This document shows, piece by piece, positions 7,278-15,667 of a stretch of DNA of 64,000 bases. The notes below the pieces were generated by a model, which was not told where the DNA came from, did no database searches, and saw only the letters and a list, made by a program, of their open reading frames with translations. The stretch comes from Opitutaceae bacterium. GTDB lineage: Bacteria > Verrucomicrobiota > Verrucomicrobiia > Opitutales > Opitutaceae. The first letter of the stretch is position 1, and every line of letters begins with the position of its first letter. The stretch spans positions 1 through 64,000 of the forward strand of contig JACKPU010000002.1 of the NCBI GenBank assembly GCA_024233285.1, read 5' to 3'. The translations under genes and the position numbers were made by a program.

Positions 7278-9935
7278 CTATTCGATGGCTTGTTTCAGCT
7301 GCGTGCGGATCCACGCATCGATGACGGGCAGAGCCTCGCGCTTGAGACGGGCTTTGTCGCGGATACCCTCGGCGGCGCGTGCGGCGACGGGCAACGCTTC
7401 CGGTGGCATCCGTCGGGCGGTGAAATCCATCAGCAGGTCGGCACTTTCCTCGGAATTGAAACTACGCATGATGCCCGGGAGGTAATCCGCCGTTTCATAG
7501 CTGCCGACGCGAGCGATCAAGCGGTCGAAGTGGGCGAGGACATAATCCATGACGAGATCAGGATTCTCGCAGGCGTTGGCGATGCGTTGAAGATTCAGGT
7601 TGGCCTCGGCCGCGGGCATTTCATCACCCAGCGAAAGCGCCATGGTTTCCTTGATCAGTGTGGGATCGAGCGCGTTCTGCATCGCGCCGTAGGCCCGGCG
7701 CTTGGCCTGCGTGGTCATGGCGTTGCGCGCGAGTTCATGCAGCTGATCGTAGGTGGCGCGATCCGCATAGCGTCCGGTGATCGACAGCACCGGGGAGATG
7801 AGATTGCCGTCAAGCGCGGCTGGGTTTTCGCGGTAGACCGCAAAGAGTTGGCGAGCGGTCGCAATGACACCGGCGTCACCGAAATGGCCGAGGTAACGAA
7901 TCACATCGGCGCGCAGGGCGCCATCGAGGGGTGATTCGCCGGGTTTCGCCTCCCAGCCGTAGCGGTCGAGCAACGGGTGCAGCATTTGCACCGCCCAAGC
8001 CTGCCATGCGCGCCGACCGGGTTCGCCTTCTTGCAATCCGTCGATGACGCCGAAGGAACCGATGATTTGTTCGAGCAGGGCGTGGTGTTCGCTGGTCGCG
8101 AGCTGACCTGCGAGTTCAAGATAGCGCGGGGCGGGCAGACGCCCGGCGCGCACGAGCGCCCAGGTGTCTGAGAGCAGATTGAGTTGATCCGAAACGGGCA
8201 GGTTGGGGATATCGCGCAACAAACCCTCGGCGAGTGCGTCGTCGTATTGCACGCGATAGAAACCGGTATTGCCGACGTTAAGTTTGACCGCGGTGGTGCC
8301 TACAGAAAGGGGCACGATGGTTTCGCGCGTGTTGAACAGAAGCATGGCCGGATGCGCGATGTCTTCCAGCGCGGCCCAAGCCACGGGAATGCTCCACGGC
8401 GCGGCAGTCTCGTCAGGTGCGCCCATGGTGAAGCGCGATTGCTTCAAATGCAGCGCGGGCGCGCCTTCATGCTCGATCAGCGAGGCGTGAATGATGGGAA
8501 AGCCGGGGCGTTCCGTCCAATCCGCGGCGACTTGGCCGACGGGTTTGCCTGACGCTTCTTCAAGCGCGGCCCAAAGGTCGGCGGTGGTCGTGTTGCTGTA
8601 AGCGTGACGCTTGATGTAAAGCCGGATGCCGTCGCGGAAGTCCGCTTCACCGACATAATTCTCCAGCATGCGGATGAATGCCTGTCCCTTCATGTAGGAA
8701 ATGGCATCGAAGCCGTTCAGGGCCTCGGCTTCATTGCGCACGGTTTGCTGAATGGGATGGGTGCTGGCGCGCGCGTCGAGCGCCATGGCGCGTTCCTTGC
8801 CGGCGTTGCTGCGCAACCACACGTGCCAGTCGGGATTGAGCGCGTCCTGCGTCTTGGCCTCGAACCATGAGGCGAAGCCCTCGTTAAGCCAGAGATTATC
8901 CCACCACGCCATGGTCACGATGTTGCCGAACCACTGGTGCGCGACCTCGTGCGCGACGACTTCATACACGCGTTCCTTGTCGGATTGCGAGCTGGTGGCC
9001 GGGTCCATCAAGAGATCCGTGTCGATGTAGGTGATGCAGCCCCAGTTTTCCATCGCACCGAACCCCGAGAACGCGTTGGGCACGCCCACGTGATCGAGCT
9101 TGGGCAGCGAATACGGCACGCCAAAGTAATCCGTCTGGTAGGCGAGGATGTCGCGGCTGATGGCCAGCGGATAAGCCGCCCCGGCGAGTTTGCCCTCGGT
9201 GGCGAGCACGCGGATCTGGATGTCACCGAAAGTGTCCTCCATGATTTCGAACTCGGCCGCGCAGATGGCGACGAGATAGGTCGGCATGCTCGGGCTGCGA
9301 TCAAAGGTCACGGCCTTGCGCCCGTCGCCGAGCGGTTCGCTGCGGATTTCCGGCATGTTGGAAACCGCAGTCATCTTTTCCGGCACGACGACCGTGATAT
9401 CGAACGTGGCGCGAAACACCGGTTCGTCCCACGACGGGAAGACGCGGCGCGCGTCGGCCACTTCCATTTGCGTGCCGAGCATGAGTTTGAAGCCGTCGGC
9501 GGTCTTGTATTTGTCGACGAAGAAGCCTTGGGCCGCGGTGTCGATTTTGCCGCGATAATTGAACACGAGCGTGTGAGTGCCGGGTTCGAGGGCGATGGGC
9601 AGGGTGAGAATCTGGGTCGCGCGATCGTAGCTGGAATCGATGGCGGTCGCGGCGCTGTCTGCGAGCGCGATGTGGTCAAACGTGAGCTCGAGGGCCTGCA
9701 GTTTCACTTCGGTCACCGCTTCCCGCGCCACGACGGTGATCCGTGCTTCGCCAGTGAACGTGCGTGCTTCGAGATCGGGTTCAAGGCGCAGCTCATAGTG
9801 TTGTGGTACGACGGTCTTGGGCAGCAGGCCCGGGGTCGTGTCGAACGAGAAACGCGCCTCGGCCAGGAGCAGGGCCGGAAGCAGCAACAGAAAAACCGGC
9901 CAGAGTCTGGCCGGGCGGGGAAATGAAAGACGCAT
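7278..9935 (-). CDS. M1-family zinc aminopeptidase, exported
   Basis: An 885-residue gluzincin that removes N-terminal residues from peptides. A signal peptide covers about residues 1-25 (ARLWPVFLLLLPALLLAEA), so it should act in the periplasm. The exopeptidase motif GAMEN is at 293-297. The zinc site is HEVAH at 329-333 with the third ligand Glu352 in WLNEGFAS, 19 residues later as expected. The order is N-terminal beta domain (LPKTVVPQHYELRLEPD), thermolysin-like domain and a long helical ERAP1-like C-terminal domain. Length and order match the ERAP/PepN-like group. It is followed on the same strand by no close gene and preceded by the PfkB kinase after 34 bases, so the two may share a transcript. 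Confidence 0.95.
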   Translation of the reverse strand: MRLSFPRPARLWPVFLLLLPALLLAEARFSFDTTPGLLPKTVVPQHYELRLEPDLEARTFTGEARITVVAREAVTEVKLQALELTFDHIALADSAATAIDSSYDRATQILTLPIALEPGTHTLVFNYRGKIDTAAQGFFVDKYKTADGFKLMLGTQMEVADARRVFPSWDEPVFRATFDITVVVPEKMTAVSNMPEIRSEPLGDGRKAVTFDRSPSMPTYLVAICAAEFEIMEDTFGDIQIRVLATEGKLAGAAYPLAISRDILAYQTDYFGVPYSLPKLDHVGVPNAFSGFGAMENWGCITYIDTDLLMDPATSSQSDKERVYEVVAHEVAHQWFGNIVTMAWWDNLWLNEGFASWFEAKTQDALNPDWHVWLRSNAGKERAMALDARASTHPIQQTVRNEAEALNGFDAISYMKGQAFIRMLENYVGEADFRDGIRLYIKRHAYSNTTTADLWAALEEASGKPVGQVAADWTERPGFPIIHASLIEHEGAPALHLKQSRFTMGAPDETAAPWSIPVAWAALEDIAHPAMLLFNTRETIVPLSVGTTAVKLNVGNTGFYRVQYDDALAEGLLRDIPNLPVSDQLNLLSDTWALVRAGRLPAPRYLELAGQLATSEHHALLEQIIGSFGVIDGLQEGEPGRRAWQAWAVQMLHPLLDRYGWEAKPGESPLDGALRADVIRYLGHFGDAGVIATARQLFAVYRENPAALDGNLISPVLSITGRYADRATYDQLHELARNAMTTQAKRRAYGAMQNALDPTLIKETMALSLGDEMPAAEANLNLQRIANACENPDLVMDYVLAHFDRLIARVGSYETADYLPGIMRSFNSEESADLLMDFTARRMPPEALPVAARAAEGIRDKARLKREALPVIDAWIRTQLKQAIE

Positions 9936-9969
9936 GGCCGCCAGATTAGCAGTCGGCGGAAAAAGTCAA

Positions 9970-10938
9970 TTATGACACACCGGCTTGGCGCTTTCGGAAC
10001 CGCGCGATCTCCCGTGCGGTGGGCATGGCCGGGGCGGTGCCGCGTTTGGTGACGGAAAGGGCGGCGACCGCGTTGGCGAACTGGGCGGCCGCAATGATGT
10101 CTTGGTCGAACTTGACCAAACCGGCGGCAAAGCCCCCGCAAAACGCGTCGCCCGCGCCGGTGGTGTCGACGACCTTGATGCCCGGGCAGGCGGGGATCGT
10201 GATCGATCCGTCGGGTTGGGAGACAAAGCAACCGCGCTTGCCCAAAGTCACGATTACCACGGGCACGGCGAAAGCGCGGCACAGCCGGTGCAGCGCGGGG
10301 GTGGACAGGGTGGAAAGCTTTTTTTCGGTCAGTGCGGCCTTGCCGCCCAGGCCGAGCTGATTGGCCAAGGCAACGAACTCAGTCTCGTTCGGAATCAGCA
10401 CATCGGTGTGCCTGAGGATGGCGGGATCGAAGTCGGCGCGCATCGGCGCGGGGTTGAGCACCGTGGTGGCGCCGGCTTTCCGCGCGAGGCGAAACACGTG
10501 CGCGTTGATGGCGAGGGTGGCTTCGTGCTGACAGACGACGACCCGGGCGCCGGCGATCAGTCTGCGGTCGAGATCGCGCGGTTTGATCTGTGCGCTCGCC
10601 CCGAGGGCGACCACGATTTCGTTCTGCCCGCTGGCGTTGACGAGAATGCCGGCGGTGCCGGTTGCGTGGCGGGGTTTGGCGATGAATTGGGCGGTGATGC
10701 CCTCGGCGGCGTAGAACTTGGCGGCCTCGCGGGCAAACGCGTCATCCCCGACCGCACCGATGAAGGCTGTGGACACGCCGGTGCGGCCGGCGGCGACGGT
10801 TTGATTGGACCCCTTGCCGCCGGGACCGTGGGCAAACGTGCCGACCGTGGTCTGACCGGGGGAGGGAAACTGCGGGCAGAAGAAAGTCAGGTCCTGCACG
10901 AAGCTGCCGACGACAACGACTTGGGGCGAGAGGGGCAT
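9970..10938 (-). CDS. PfkB-family sugar kinase (ribokinase-like)
   Basis: A 322-residue kinase of the ribokinase family that phosphorylates a sugar using ATP. The N-terminal VGSFVQDLTFF and GGKGSNQTVAA (sugar-binding GGKGxN) are ribokinase-type, and PNETEF plus the anion-hole DTTGAGDAFCGG at 258-269 are conserved, with catalytic Asp264. Ribokinase and deoxyribokinase both carry these motifs, so the substrate cannot be decided from sequence; deoC, ALDH and thymidine phosphorylase nearby make deoxyribose or ribose attractive. The ATG at 10938 gives the usual length (about 310). Upstream, 10939-11100 separates it from the divergent histidine kinase gene. Confidence 0.9.
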   Translation of the reverse strand: MPLSPQVVVVGSFVQDLTFFCPQFPSPGQTTVGTFAHGPGGKGSNQTVAAGRTGVSTAFIGAVGDDAFAREAAKFYAAEGITAQFIAKPRHATGTAGILVNASGQNEIVVALGASAQIKPRDLDRRLIAGARVVVCQHEATLAINAHVFRLARKAGATTVLNPAPMRADFDPAILRHTDVLIPNETEFVALANQLGLGGKAALTEKKLSTLSTPALHRLCRAFAVPVVIVTLGKRGCFVSQPDGSITIPACPGIKVVDTTGAGDAFCGGFAAGLVKFDQDIIAAAQFANAVAALSVTKRGTAPAMPTAREIARFRKRQAGVS

Positions 10939-11100
10939 GATCGCAGGAGCGTGGCGATTTCCCGCGGCGCGGCAACCCCGCCTTGATCCACGCTCGCAGC
11001 CGTTCCTACCGCCTGCCGACCGCTGGTCAAAAACCCGCCGACTTCGCCCGGGGGCCGGTTAGGTTCGGCTGGAACCTTTTCTGCAAAACACCATAGTCCC

Positions 11101-12210
11101 GTGAGAGAGATGAACACCGCCGCTGCCTATCCCGCCAAGCAGGACAAACTTTATGTCCTCGCCCAAATCGTCGGCTGGGTGGGTTTCACGCTGATTTGCA
11201 TCGGCCTTTCGCAATTGCACCGCGGATTCTCAATGGCCGCCGTTTGCATCTGCACGGGCAGTAACGCCATCGGCTGGCTGCTTTCGCATTTGTATCGTGG
11301 CTGGATTCATCGCCGCGGTTGGAAACATCTGAACTGGCCGGCCCTCCTTCCGCGCGTGGCCATTGCGGTGGTGGTGCTGTCGGTGCTCTGGGCGGTGCTT
11401 GACCGGCCGCTCTATTACGCGACCAATATCAATTTGGCGGAAGGTAAAGTCTCGGAAACCGCGCATTTCATCTACTCCGTCTTCAACGGCGTATGGATCC
11501 TGATGCTCTGGTCGCTGCTGTATTTCGGCTACAACATCGCGGACCGTTTCCGTCGTTCCGAAGTCGAGCGGGTGCATTTGCAGGCCACGCTCAAGGAAGC
11601 GGAACTCCGCGCGCTCAAATCGCAGGTCAATCCGCACTTCATTTTCAATGCGCTCAATTCCCTGCGCGCGCTCATTCAGGAGGATCCACCGCGCGCCCGG
11701 CAGGCGGTGACGCAGTTGGCCAACCTGTTGCGCTATTCCCTGCAAAGCGGTCAGTTGGAGACCGTGCCGTTCGAGGACGAGCTGCGCGTCGTCAACGACT
11801 ACCTGGCGCTTGAGCAAGTGCGCCACGAGGAGCGGCTGCGCCTTCGATTGGATGTGGACCCGGCCGCGTTGCAGTTTTCCCTGCCGCCGATGCTTCTCCA
11901 AACCTTGGTGGAGAACGCGGTCAAATACGGTATCGCGAAACTGCCTGAAGGCGGTGAAGTGGCGATCATCGCGCGCTGCGAGAATGACGAGCTGATTTTG
12001 CAGGTCACCAATCCGGGGACTTTGCCTGAATCCGACTCGCGGCACCCGATGAGCACCGGCCTCGGGCTGCGCAATGCGGCCGAACGCCTGCGGCTGCTTT
12101 GTGGCGAACGCGCCAGCTTGAGCCTGGGCGCCCGGGATGAAGGATTGGTGGTGGCCGAGGCCAGGATCCCGCAAATCACCCTGAAGGCGGCCGAGCTGAT
12201 CCCCGCATGA
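11101..12210 (+). CDS. LytS/YehU-type sensor histidine kinase
   Basis: A 369-residue membrane histidine kinase. About four hydrophobic segments occupy residues 15-150 (VGWVGFTLICIGL, AVCICTGSNAIGWLL, AIAVVVLSVLWAVL, GVWILMLWSLLYFG). A short coiled linker is followed by the His_kinase domain, with His179 in SQVNPHFIFNALNSL as phospho-acceptor, then the ATPase N box VENAVKYG and GLGLRNAAERL. This is the NatK/LytS architecture. The partner response regulator starts within its stop codon (ATGA overlap), and NatAB-like genes follow, matching the natKR-natAB layout of Bacillus. The start is either this GTG or the ATG at 11110; no clear ribosome site decides between them. Confidence 0.92.
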   Translation: MREMNTAAAYPAKQDKLYVLAQIVGWVGFTLICIGLSQLHRGFSMAAVCICTGSNAIGWLLSHLYRGWIHRRGWKHLNWPALLPRVAIAVVVLSVLWAVLDRPLYYATNINLAEGKVSETAHFIYSVFNGVWILMLWSLLYFGYNIADRFRRSEVERVHLQATLKEAELRALKSQVNPHFIFNALNSLRALIQEDPPRARQAVTQLANLLRYSLQSGQLETVPFEDELRVVNDYLALEQVRHEERLRLRLDVDPAALQFSLPPMLLQTLVENAVKYGIAKLPEGGEVAIIARCENDELILQVTNPGTLPESDSRHPMSTGLGLRNAAERLRLLCGERASLSLGARDEGLVVAEARIPQITLKAAELIPA

Positions 12211-12929
12211 AGGCCCTGCTGATCGACGACGAACGACTTGCCCGCAACGAGCTGCGCCGTTTGCTGGAGGCCTTTCCGGAAATCGAAGTGGGGGACGAGG
12301 CGGCCAACGCCAAACAAGCCCGCGAAAAAATCGCCGCGCTCCGGCCCGACCTGCTGTTTCTCGATGTGCAAATGCCCGGGGAGAGCGGTATGGATTTGCT
12401 GGCCTCGCTGGAGCCGCCGGTGCCGCAGGTGATTTTCACCACCGCCTTTGACGAATTCGCGGTGAAGGCCTTTGAACTCAACGCGCTGGATTACTTGCTC
12501 AAGCCCGTCGATCCCGCGCGGCTGGCCTCGGCGGTCGAACGTTTGAAGGACAAAGCCGGCACCGCTTCGGCGCCCGAGGAGAAGCCCGCGCCGCTGGCGG
12601 AGTCCGACAAGGTGTTCGTGCGCGAAGGCGACCGGTGCTGGTTCGTCGAGGTGCGCAGCATCCGCCTGCTGGAAAGCGAGGGCAATTACACGCGCGTGCA
12701 CTTTGATGACGCGCAGCCGCAACTTTTTCGCTCGCTCAACGCGATGGAAGCACGGCTCGACCCCAAGGCGTTCTTCCGGGCCAACCGCCGCCAGATCATC
12801 AACCTCGCCTGGATCGACAAGATCGAACCTTGGTTCAGCGGCGGCTTGCTCGTGCAGCTCAAAGGCGGCGCCAAGGTTGAGCTCAGCCGCCGCCAGGCGC
12901 AGGAATTTCGCGAGCGCATGAGCCTCTGA
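12207..12929 (+). CDS. LytTR-family response regulator
   Basis: A 240-residue regulator with an N-terminal receiver (phospho-acceptor Asp53 in LFLDVQMPG, switch Thr in FTTAF, and Lys in LLKPVD) and a C-terminal LytTR DNA-binding domain (about 140-238: FVREGDRCWFVEVRSIRLLESEGNYTRVHF, RSLNAMEARLDP, FFRANRRQIINL). LytTR regulators bind paired direct repeats in promoters. It overlaps the kinase gene by four bases. The downstream ABC exporter is the likely target, by analogy with NatR; a binding site was not identified. Confidence 0.95.
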   Translation: MKALLIDDERLARNELRRLLEAFPEIEVGDEAANAKQAREKIAALRPDLLFLDVQMPGESGMDLLASLEPPVPQVIFTTAFDEFAVKAFELNALDYLLKPVDPARLASAVERLKDKAGTASAPEEKPAPLAESDKVFVREGDRCWFVEVRSIRLLESEGNYTRVHFDDAQPQLFRSLNAMEARLDPKAFFRANRRQIINLAWIDKIEPWFSGGLLVQLKGGAKVELSRRQAQEFRERMSL

Positions 12930-12937
12930 TTATTGTC

Positions 12938-13120
12938 ATGAATCATCCTGCGTCTTCCGAAAATTCCTCCCGCGGCTTTTGCCGGCGGGCTTCACTCTGG
13001 ACCTTGCCCGTGGCACTGACGGTGGCCGTCAGCGTATCCAATGGTCCCGCTGTTGGCATCGGGGTTGGCGCGGCGCTGGCCCTGATCCTGCTTTTAACGC
13101 GTCGCCGCCAAACTCCATGA
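12938..13120 (+). CDS. Small membrane protein between LytTR regulator and ABC ATPase
   Basis: A 60-residue peptide with one long or two short hydrophobic segments (about 18-54: LWTLPVALTVAVSV and VGIGVGAALALILLL), a polar Ser/Arg-rich N-terminus and a positively charged end (TRRRQTP), which predicts the C-terminus inside. It starts eight bases after the regulator and its TGA overlaps the ATG of the ATPase gene (ATGA), so it is placed as a translated, coupled member of the operon. It is too short to place in a family. It could be an accessory subunit or regulator of the exporter, or of the membrane kinase. Confidence 0.65.
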   Translation: MNHPASSENSSRGFCRRASLWTLPVALTVAVSVSNGPAVGIGVGAALALILLLTRRRQTP

Positions 13121-13878
13121 TCGAAGCCAATTCTCTCTCCAAATCATTCCGCGACAAGAAGCGCGGTGAGATCCACGCCGTGGAAGGCGTTTCGCTCCAT
13201 GCCGCCCCCGGCCAGATCTACGGATTGCTCGGCGCCAACGGAGCCGGCAAGACCACGTTTCTGCGCATGTTGGCGACCCTGCTCAAGCCCACGAGCGGCT
13301 CGGCGGTCGTCGCCGGTCACGATGTCGTGAAGGACGCGAATCAAGTGCGCGCCAATGTCGGCTTTCTCGCCGCCAGCACCGCACTATACGGCCGTCTGAC
13401 TGCGCGTGAAATGATCGAGTATTTCGGCCGGCTCAATGGCCTGGACGGCGCGGTGTTGCGGGACCGCGTCAAGCTGCTCGCCGACCAGCTCGACATGCAC
13501 GAGTTTCTGGATCGGCGCAGCGACAAGTTTTCCACCGGTATGAAGCAAAAGACGTCGATCGCCCGCACGCTGGTGCACGATCCGGCGGTGATGATTTTTG
13601 ACGAGCCCACGCTCGGGCTCGATGTGATGACTGCTCGGGCGATTGTGAAGTTCGTCCGCCAGTGCCGGGATCGCGGCAAGACCGTGATCTATTCCACGCA
13701 TGTCATGAGCGAAGTGGAAAAGCTCTGTGATCGCATCGGCATCATCCACGCCGGCCGCCTGGTGGCCGAAGGCACGTTGGCGCAGCTGCGCGAACAATTT
13801 GGCGAAACCGACATGGAGGAGATCTTCGTCAAGGCCGTCGGCGGCGAGGCCGCTCTGGCCGCCGCCGCTCAACAATAA
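13117..13878 (+). CDS. ABC transporter ATP-binding protein, NatA-like
   Basis: A 253-residue ABC ATPase. Walker A is GANGAGKTT at residues 39-47, the signature region reads DKFSTGMKQKTSIAR, and Walker B ends in Asp162-Glu163 (MIFDEPTLGLD); the switch His is in STHVMSEVE. Sequence and the following permease match NatA of the two-gene Na+ exporter, or related ABC-2 drug and lipid exporters. The start is fixed by the four-base overlap with the small membrane gene; the same frame extends upstream but would run through that gene. The Ala-rich C-terminus (AALAAAAQQ) is unremarkable. Confidence 0.93.
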   Translation: MIEANSLSKSFRDKKRGEIHAVEGVSLHAAPGQIYGLLGANGAGKTTFLRMLATLLKPTSGSAVVAGHDVVKDANQVRANVGFLAASTALYGRLTAREMIEYFGRLNGLDGAVLRDRVKLLADQLDMHEFLDRRSDKFSTGMKQKTSIARTLVHDPAVMIFDEPTLGLDVMTARAIVKFVRQCRDRGKTVIYSTHVMSEVEKLCDRIGIIHAGRLVAEGTLAQLREQFGETDMEEIFVKAVGGEAALAAAAQQ

Positions 13879-13895
13879 TCACGCCGCTTACCGTC

Positions 13896-15122
13896 ATGAA
13901 TTGGTCTGCCATTCGCACCATCTACTGCAAGGAGCTGCGCGATTCGATCCGCGATCGTCGCACGCTCATTTCCACGATTGTGGTTCCAACCATCATCATT
14001 CCGCTGCTGATCTTTGGCGCCGGATTTGTGATGAAGAACATCGTCAAGAAAGCCCGCAGCGAGGCTTCTCCGGTCATGCTGGTCGGCGGCGCGGATTCCC
14101 CCCGCTTGATTGCGGCGTTCAAGGCGAATGACGGGTTTCGCATTGTCCCGGTGACGGAGGACTACAAGGCCGCCGTGTCCAACAAACAGGTGCGCGTCGC
14201 GGTGGAAATCCCGGCGGGTTTTGATGCTGCGCTCGACGCCGGTGAAGTGCCGGTCGTGCGCATCCTCCATTATGAGGGCGAGATGAAGTCCAGCATGGGT
14301 CGCAACCAAGTGGACAACTTCCTGGAGCGTTATCGCTCCGAGCACGTGCAGACCGCTCTGCGGGAGCGCGGCCTGTCGGAATCGCTGGTCACGCCGTTCA
14401 AGATCGAATCAAAAAACGTCGCCCCGCCCGAAAAAGTCGGCGGCAACGCCATCGGCGGCTTCGTGCCCTACATGATCATCATCTTGTGTTTTACCGGCGC
14501 GATGTATCCGGCGATGGATCTGACCGCGGGTGAGAAGGAACGCGGCACGATGGAAACGCTGCTCTGCAGTCCGGTGAACCGCATCAACATCGTGCTGGGC
14601 AAGTTTCTGCTGGTGCTGACCGCCTCGGCGGCGACGGTTGCCCTGGCCATCGCGATGATGGGGTTGAGCGCCTTTCTCGCCCCGATCGTGCTCGGCGGCG
14701 GTGGTGGTGCCGCGGCGGCCGCAGCCGCGGCCAAGAGCGCGACGCCCATGCTGATCGATCCACTTGGTCTGGTGGGGGTCTTCGCGATGGTGATTCCGGT
14801 CGCGGTGCTGTTTGCCGCAGTCGAACTGACGGTCGCGCTGTTTGCGAAGAGCTTCAAGGAGGCGCAAAGCTATGTGTCGCCGATGATGATCCTCGTCTTC
14901 CTGCCGGCGATGATGGGCATGCTGCCCGGCGTGGAACTCAGCGTAAAAACCGCGCTGATCCCGATCATGAACATCAGTTTGGTGTGCAAAGAAATGCTCT
15001 CGGGCGTGTGGAACTGGTCCTACATTGCGCTGATTTTTGGTTCGTCGGCGTTCTATGCGGCGATCGCGCTGGCCGTGTGCGTGCGCATGTTCAAACGCGA
15101 GGATGTGATTTTCCGCGCATGA
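13896..15122 (+). CDS. ABC-2 type permease, NatB-like
   Basis: A 408-residue membrane protein. One helix near residues 25-45 (TIVVPTIIIPLLIFGAGFVM) is followed by a large extracytoplasmic domain (about 50-190), then a cluster of about five helices (GGFVPYMIIILCFTGAMYPA, LLVLTASAATVALAIAMMG, VFAMVIPVAVLFAAVELTVALF, MMILVFLPAMMGML and a last one near AFYAAIALAVCV). EKERGTMETLLCSPV is the diagnostic NatB/ABC-2 coupling segment. An unusual loop of Gly and Ala runs (about 268-283) lies between helices. With the NatA-like ATPase 17 bases upstream it forms an exporter; Na+ is possible, but the substrate is not provable. Confidence 0.92.
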   Translation: MNWSAIRTIYCKELRDSIRDRRTLISTIVVPTIIIPLLIFGAGFVMKNIVKKARSEASPVMLVGGADSPRLIAAFKANDGFRIVPVTEDYKAAVSNKQVRVAVEIPAGFDAALDAGEVPVVRILHYEGEMKSSMGRNQVDNFLERYRSEHVQTALRERGLSESLVTPFKIESKNVAPPEKVGGNAIGGFVPYMIIILCFTGAMYPAMDLTAGEKERGTMETLLCSPVNRINIVLGKFLLVLTASAATVALAIAMMGLSAFLAPIVLGGGGGAAAAAAAAKSATPMLIDPLGLVGVFAMVIPVAVLFAAVELTVALFAKSFKEAQSYVSPMMILVFLPAMMGMLPGVELSVKTALIPIMNISLVCKEMLSGVWNWSYIALIFGSSAFYAAIALAVCVRMFKREDVIFRA

Positions 15123-15256
15123 GCGTCAGGTGCAGCCTGTAAAAATTGTTCGAAAGCGCGCTCCCGGCGTAAACGGTCTGTAAATGCCCGGCGCGTCTCT
15201 GGCGCAGTGACGTTTCGTGCGGTAAAGTGGCGGGGTTCGACAAGCGCACTGCCACC

Positions 15257-15625
15257 ATGAATTCCCCGCACATCTCATTTCCTCCCACCCCTCCCGAATT
15301 GCGGCTCAAGCGGGCCACTGACAAATCGTCCGCCGGCTTCGACAGTGCCTCGGCCATGCAGGATGAAATCCGGCTCGCCGCGGCTTGGGAGAAACTGCAT
15401 CGCGCCCGGGCTTTGCTTGAAGTCGAGCAAGGCCAGCTGTGCCGTGAACGTGCCGCGTTGGATCAGGCCCGGGTCGAAATGCATCGGCGCGAAGCCGCCC
15501 TGGCTGCACGCGAGGCTGCTGTGGCGGCGGCGGAGGCACACCGGAAAACGGAAGAACCCAAACCGAAATCGTTGTTCGGGTTTACCCGCGCGCCGTTCGG
15601 TCTCGGCAAGTCCACCGCCGAATAA
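15257..15625 (+). CDS. Small coiled-coil protein, unknown function
   Basis: A 122-residue soluble protein. The middle (about 35-97) is a strongly predicted coiled coil rich in Ala, Glu and Arg (ARALLEVEQGQLCRERAAL, REAALAAREAAVAAAEAH). The N-terminus is Pro/Ser-rich (SPHISFPPTPPELRLK) and the C-terminus is short and basic with two Phe-Gly motifs. I do not recognise a family. The ATG at 15257 was chosen over one at 15227 because the earlier segment lacks character. It lies between the exporter operon and thymidine phosphorylase with no overlap. Confidence 0.6.
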   Translation: MNSPHISFPPTPPELRLKRATDKSSAGFDSASAMQDEIRLAAAWEKLHRARALLEVEQGQLCRERAALDQARVEMHRREAALAAREAAVAAAEAHRKTEEPKPKSLFGFTRAPFGLGKSTAE

Positions 15626-15667
15626 TTCCGGCTCGCGGTGGGCCGGCGGTCAGCGCAGGCTGACGGC

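Noticed and set aside
8937..9926. 329-residue plus-strand frame
   Set aside because: Antisense to the M1 aminopeptidase carrying GAMEN and HEVAH; no motif of its own.
11062..11080. GGTTC-GGCTG-GAACC stem followed by TTTT before the LytS-type gene
   Set aside because: Lies just ahead of a start codon with no upstream plus-strand transcript to terminate; stem of only five pairs.
15649..15664. GTCAGC-GCAG-GCTGAC hairpin three bases before the deoA start
   Set aside because: Could hide the ribosome site, but six pairs in GC-rich DNA are likely by chance and no conserved riboswitch feature is seen.
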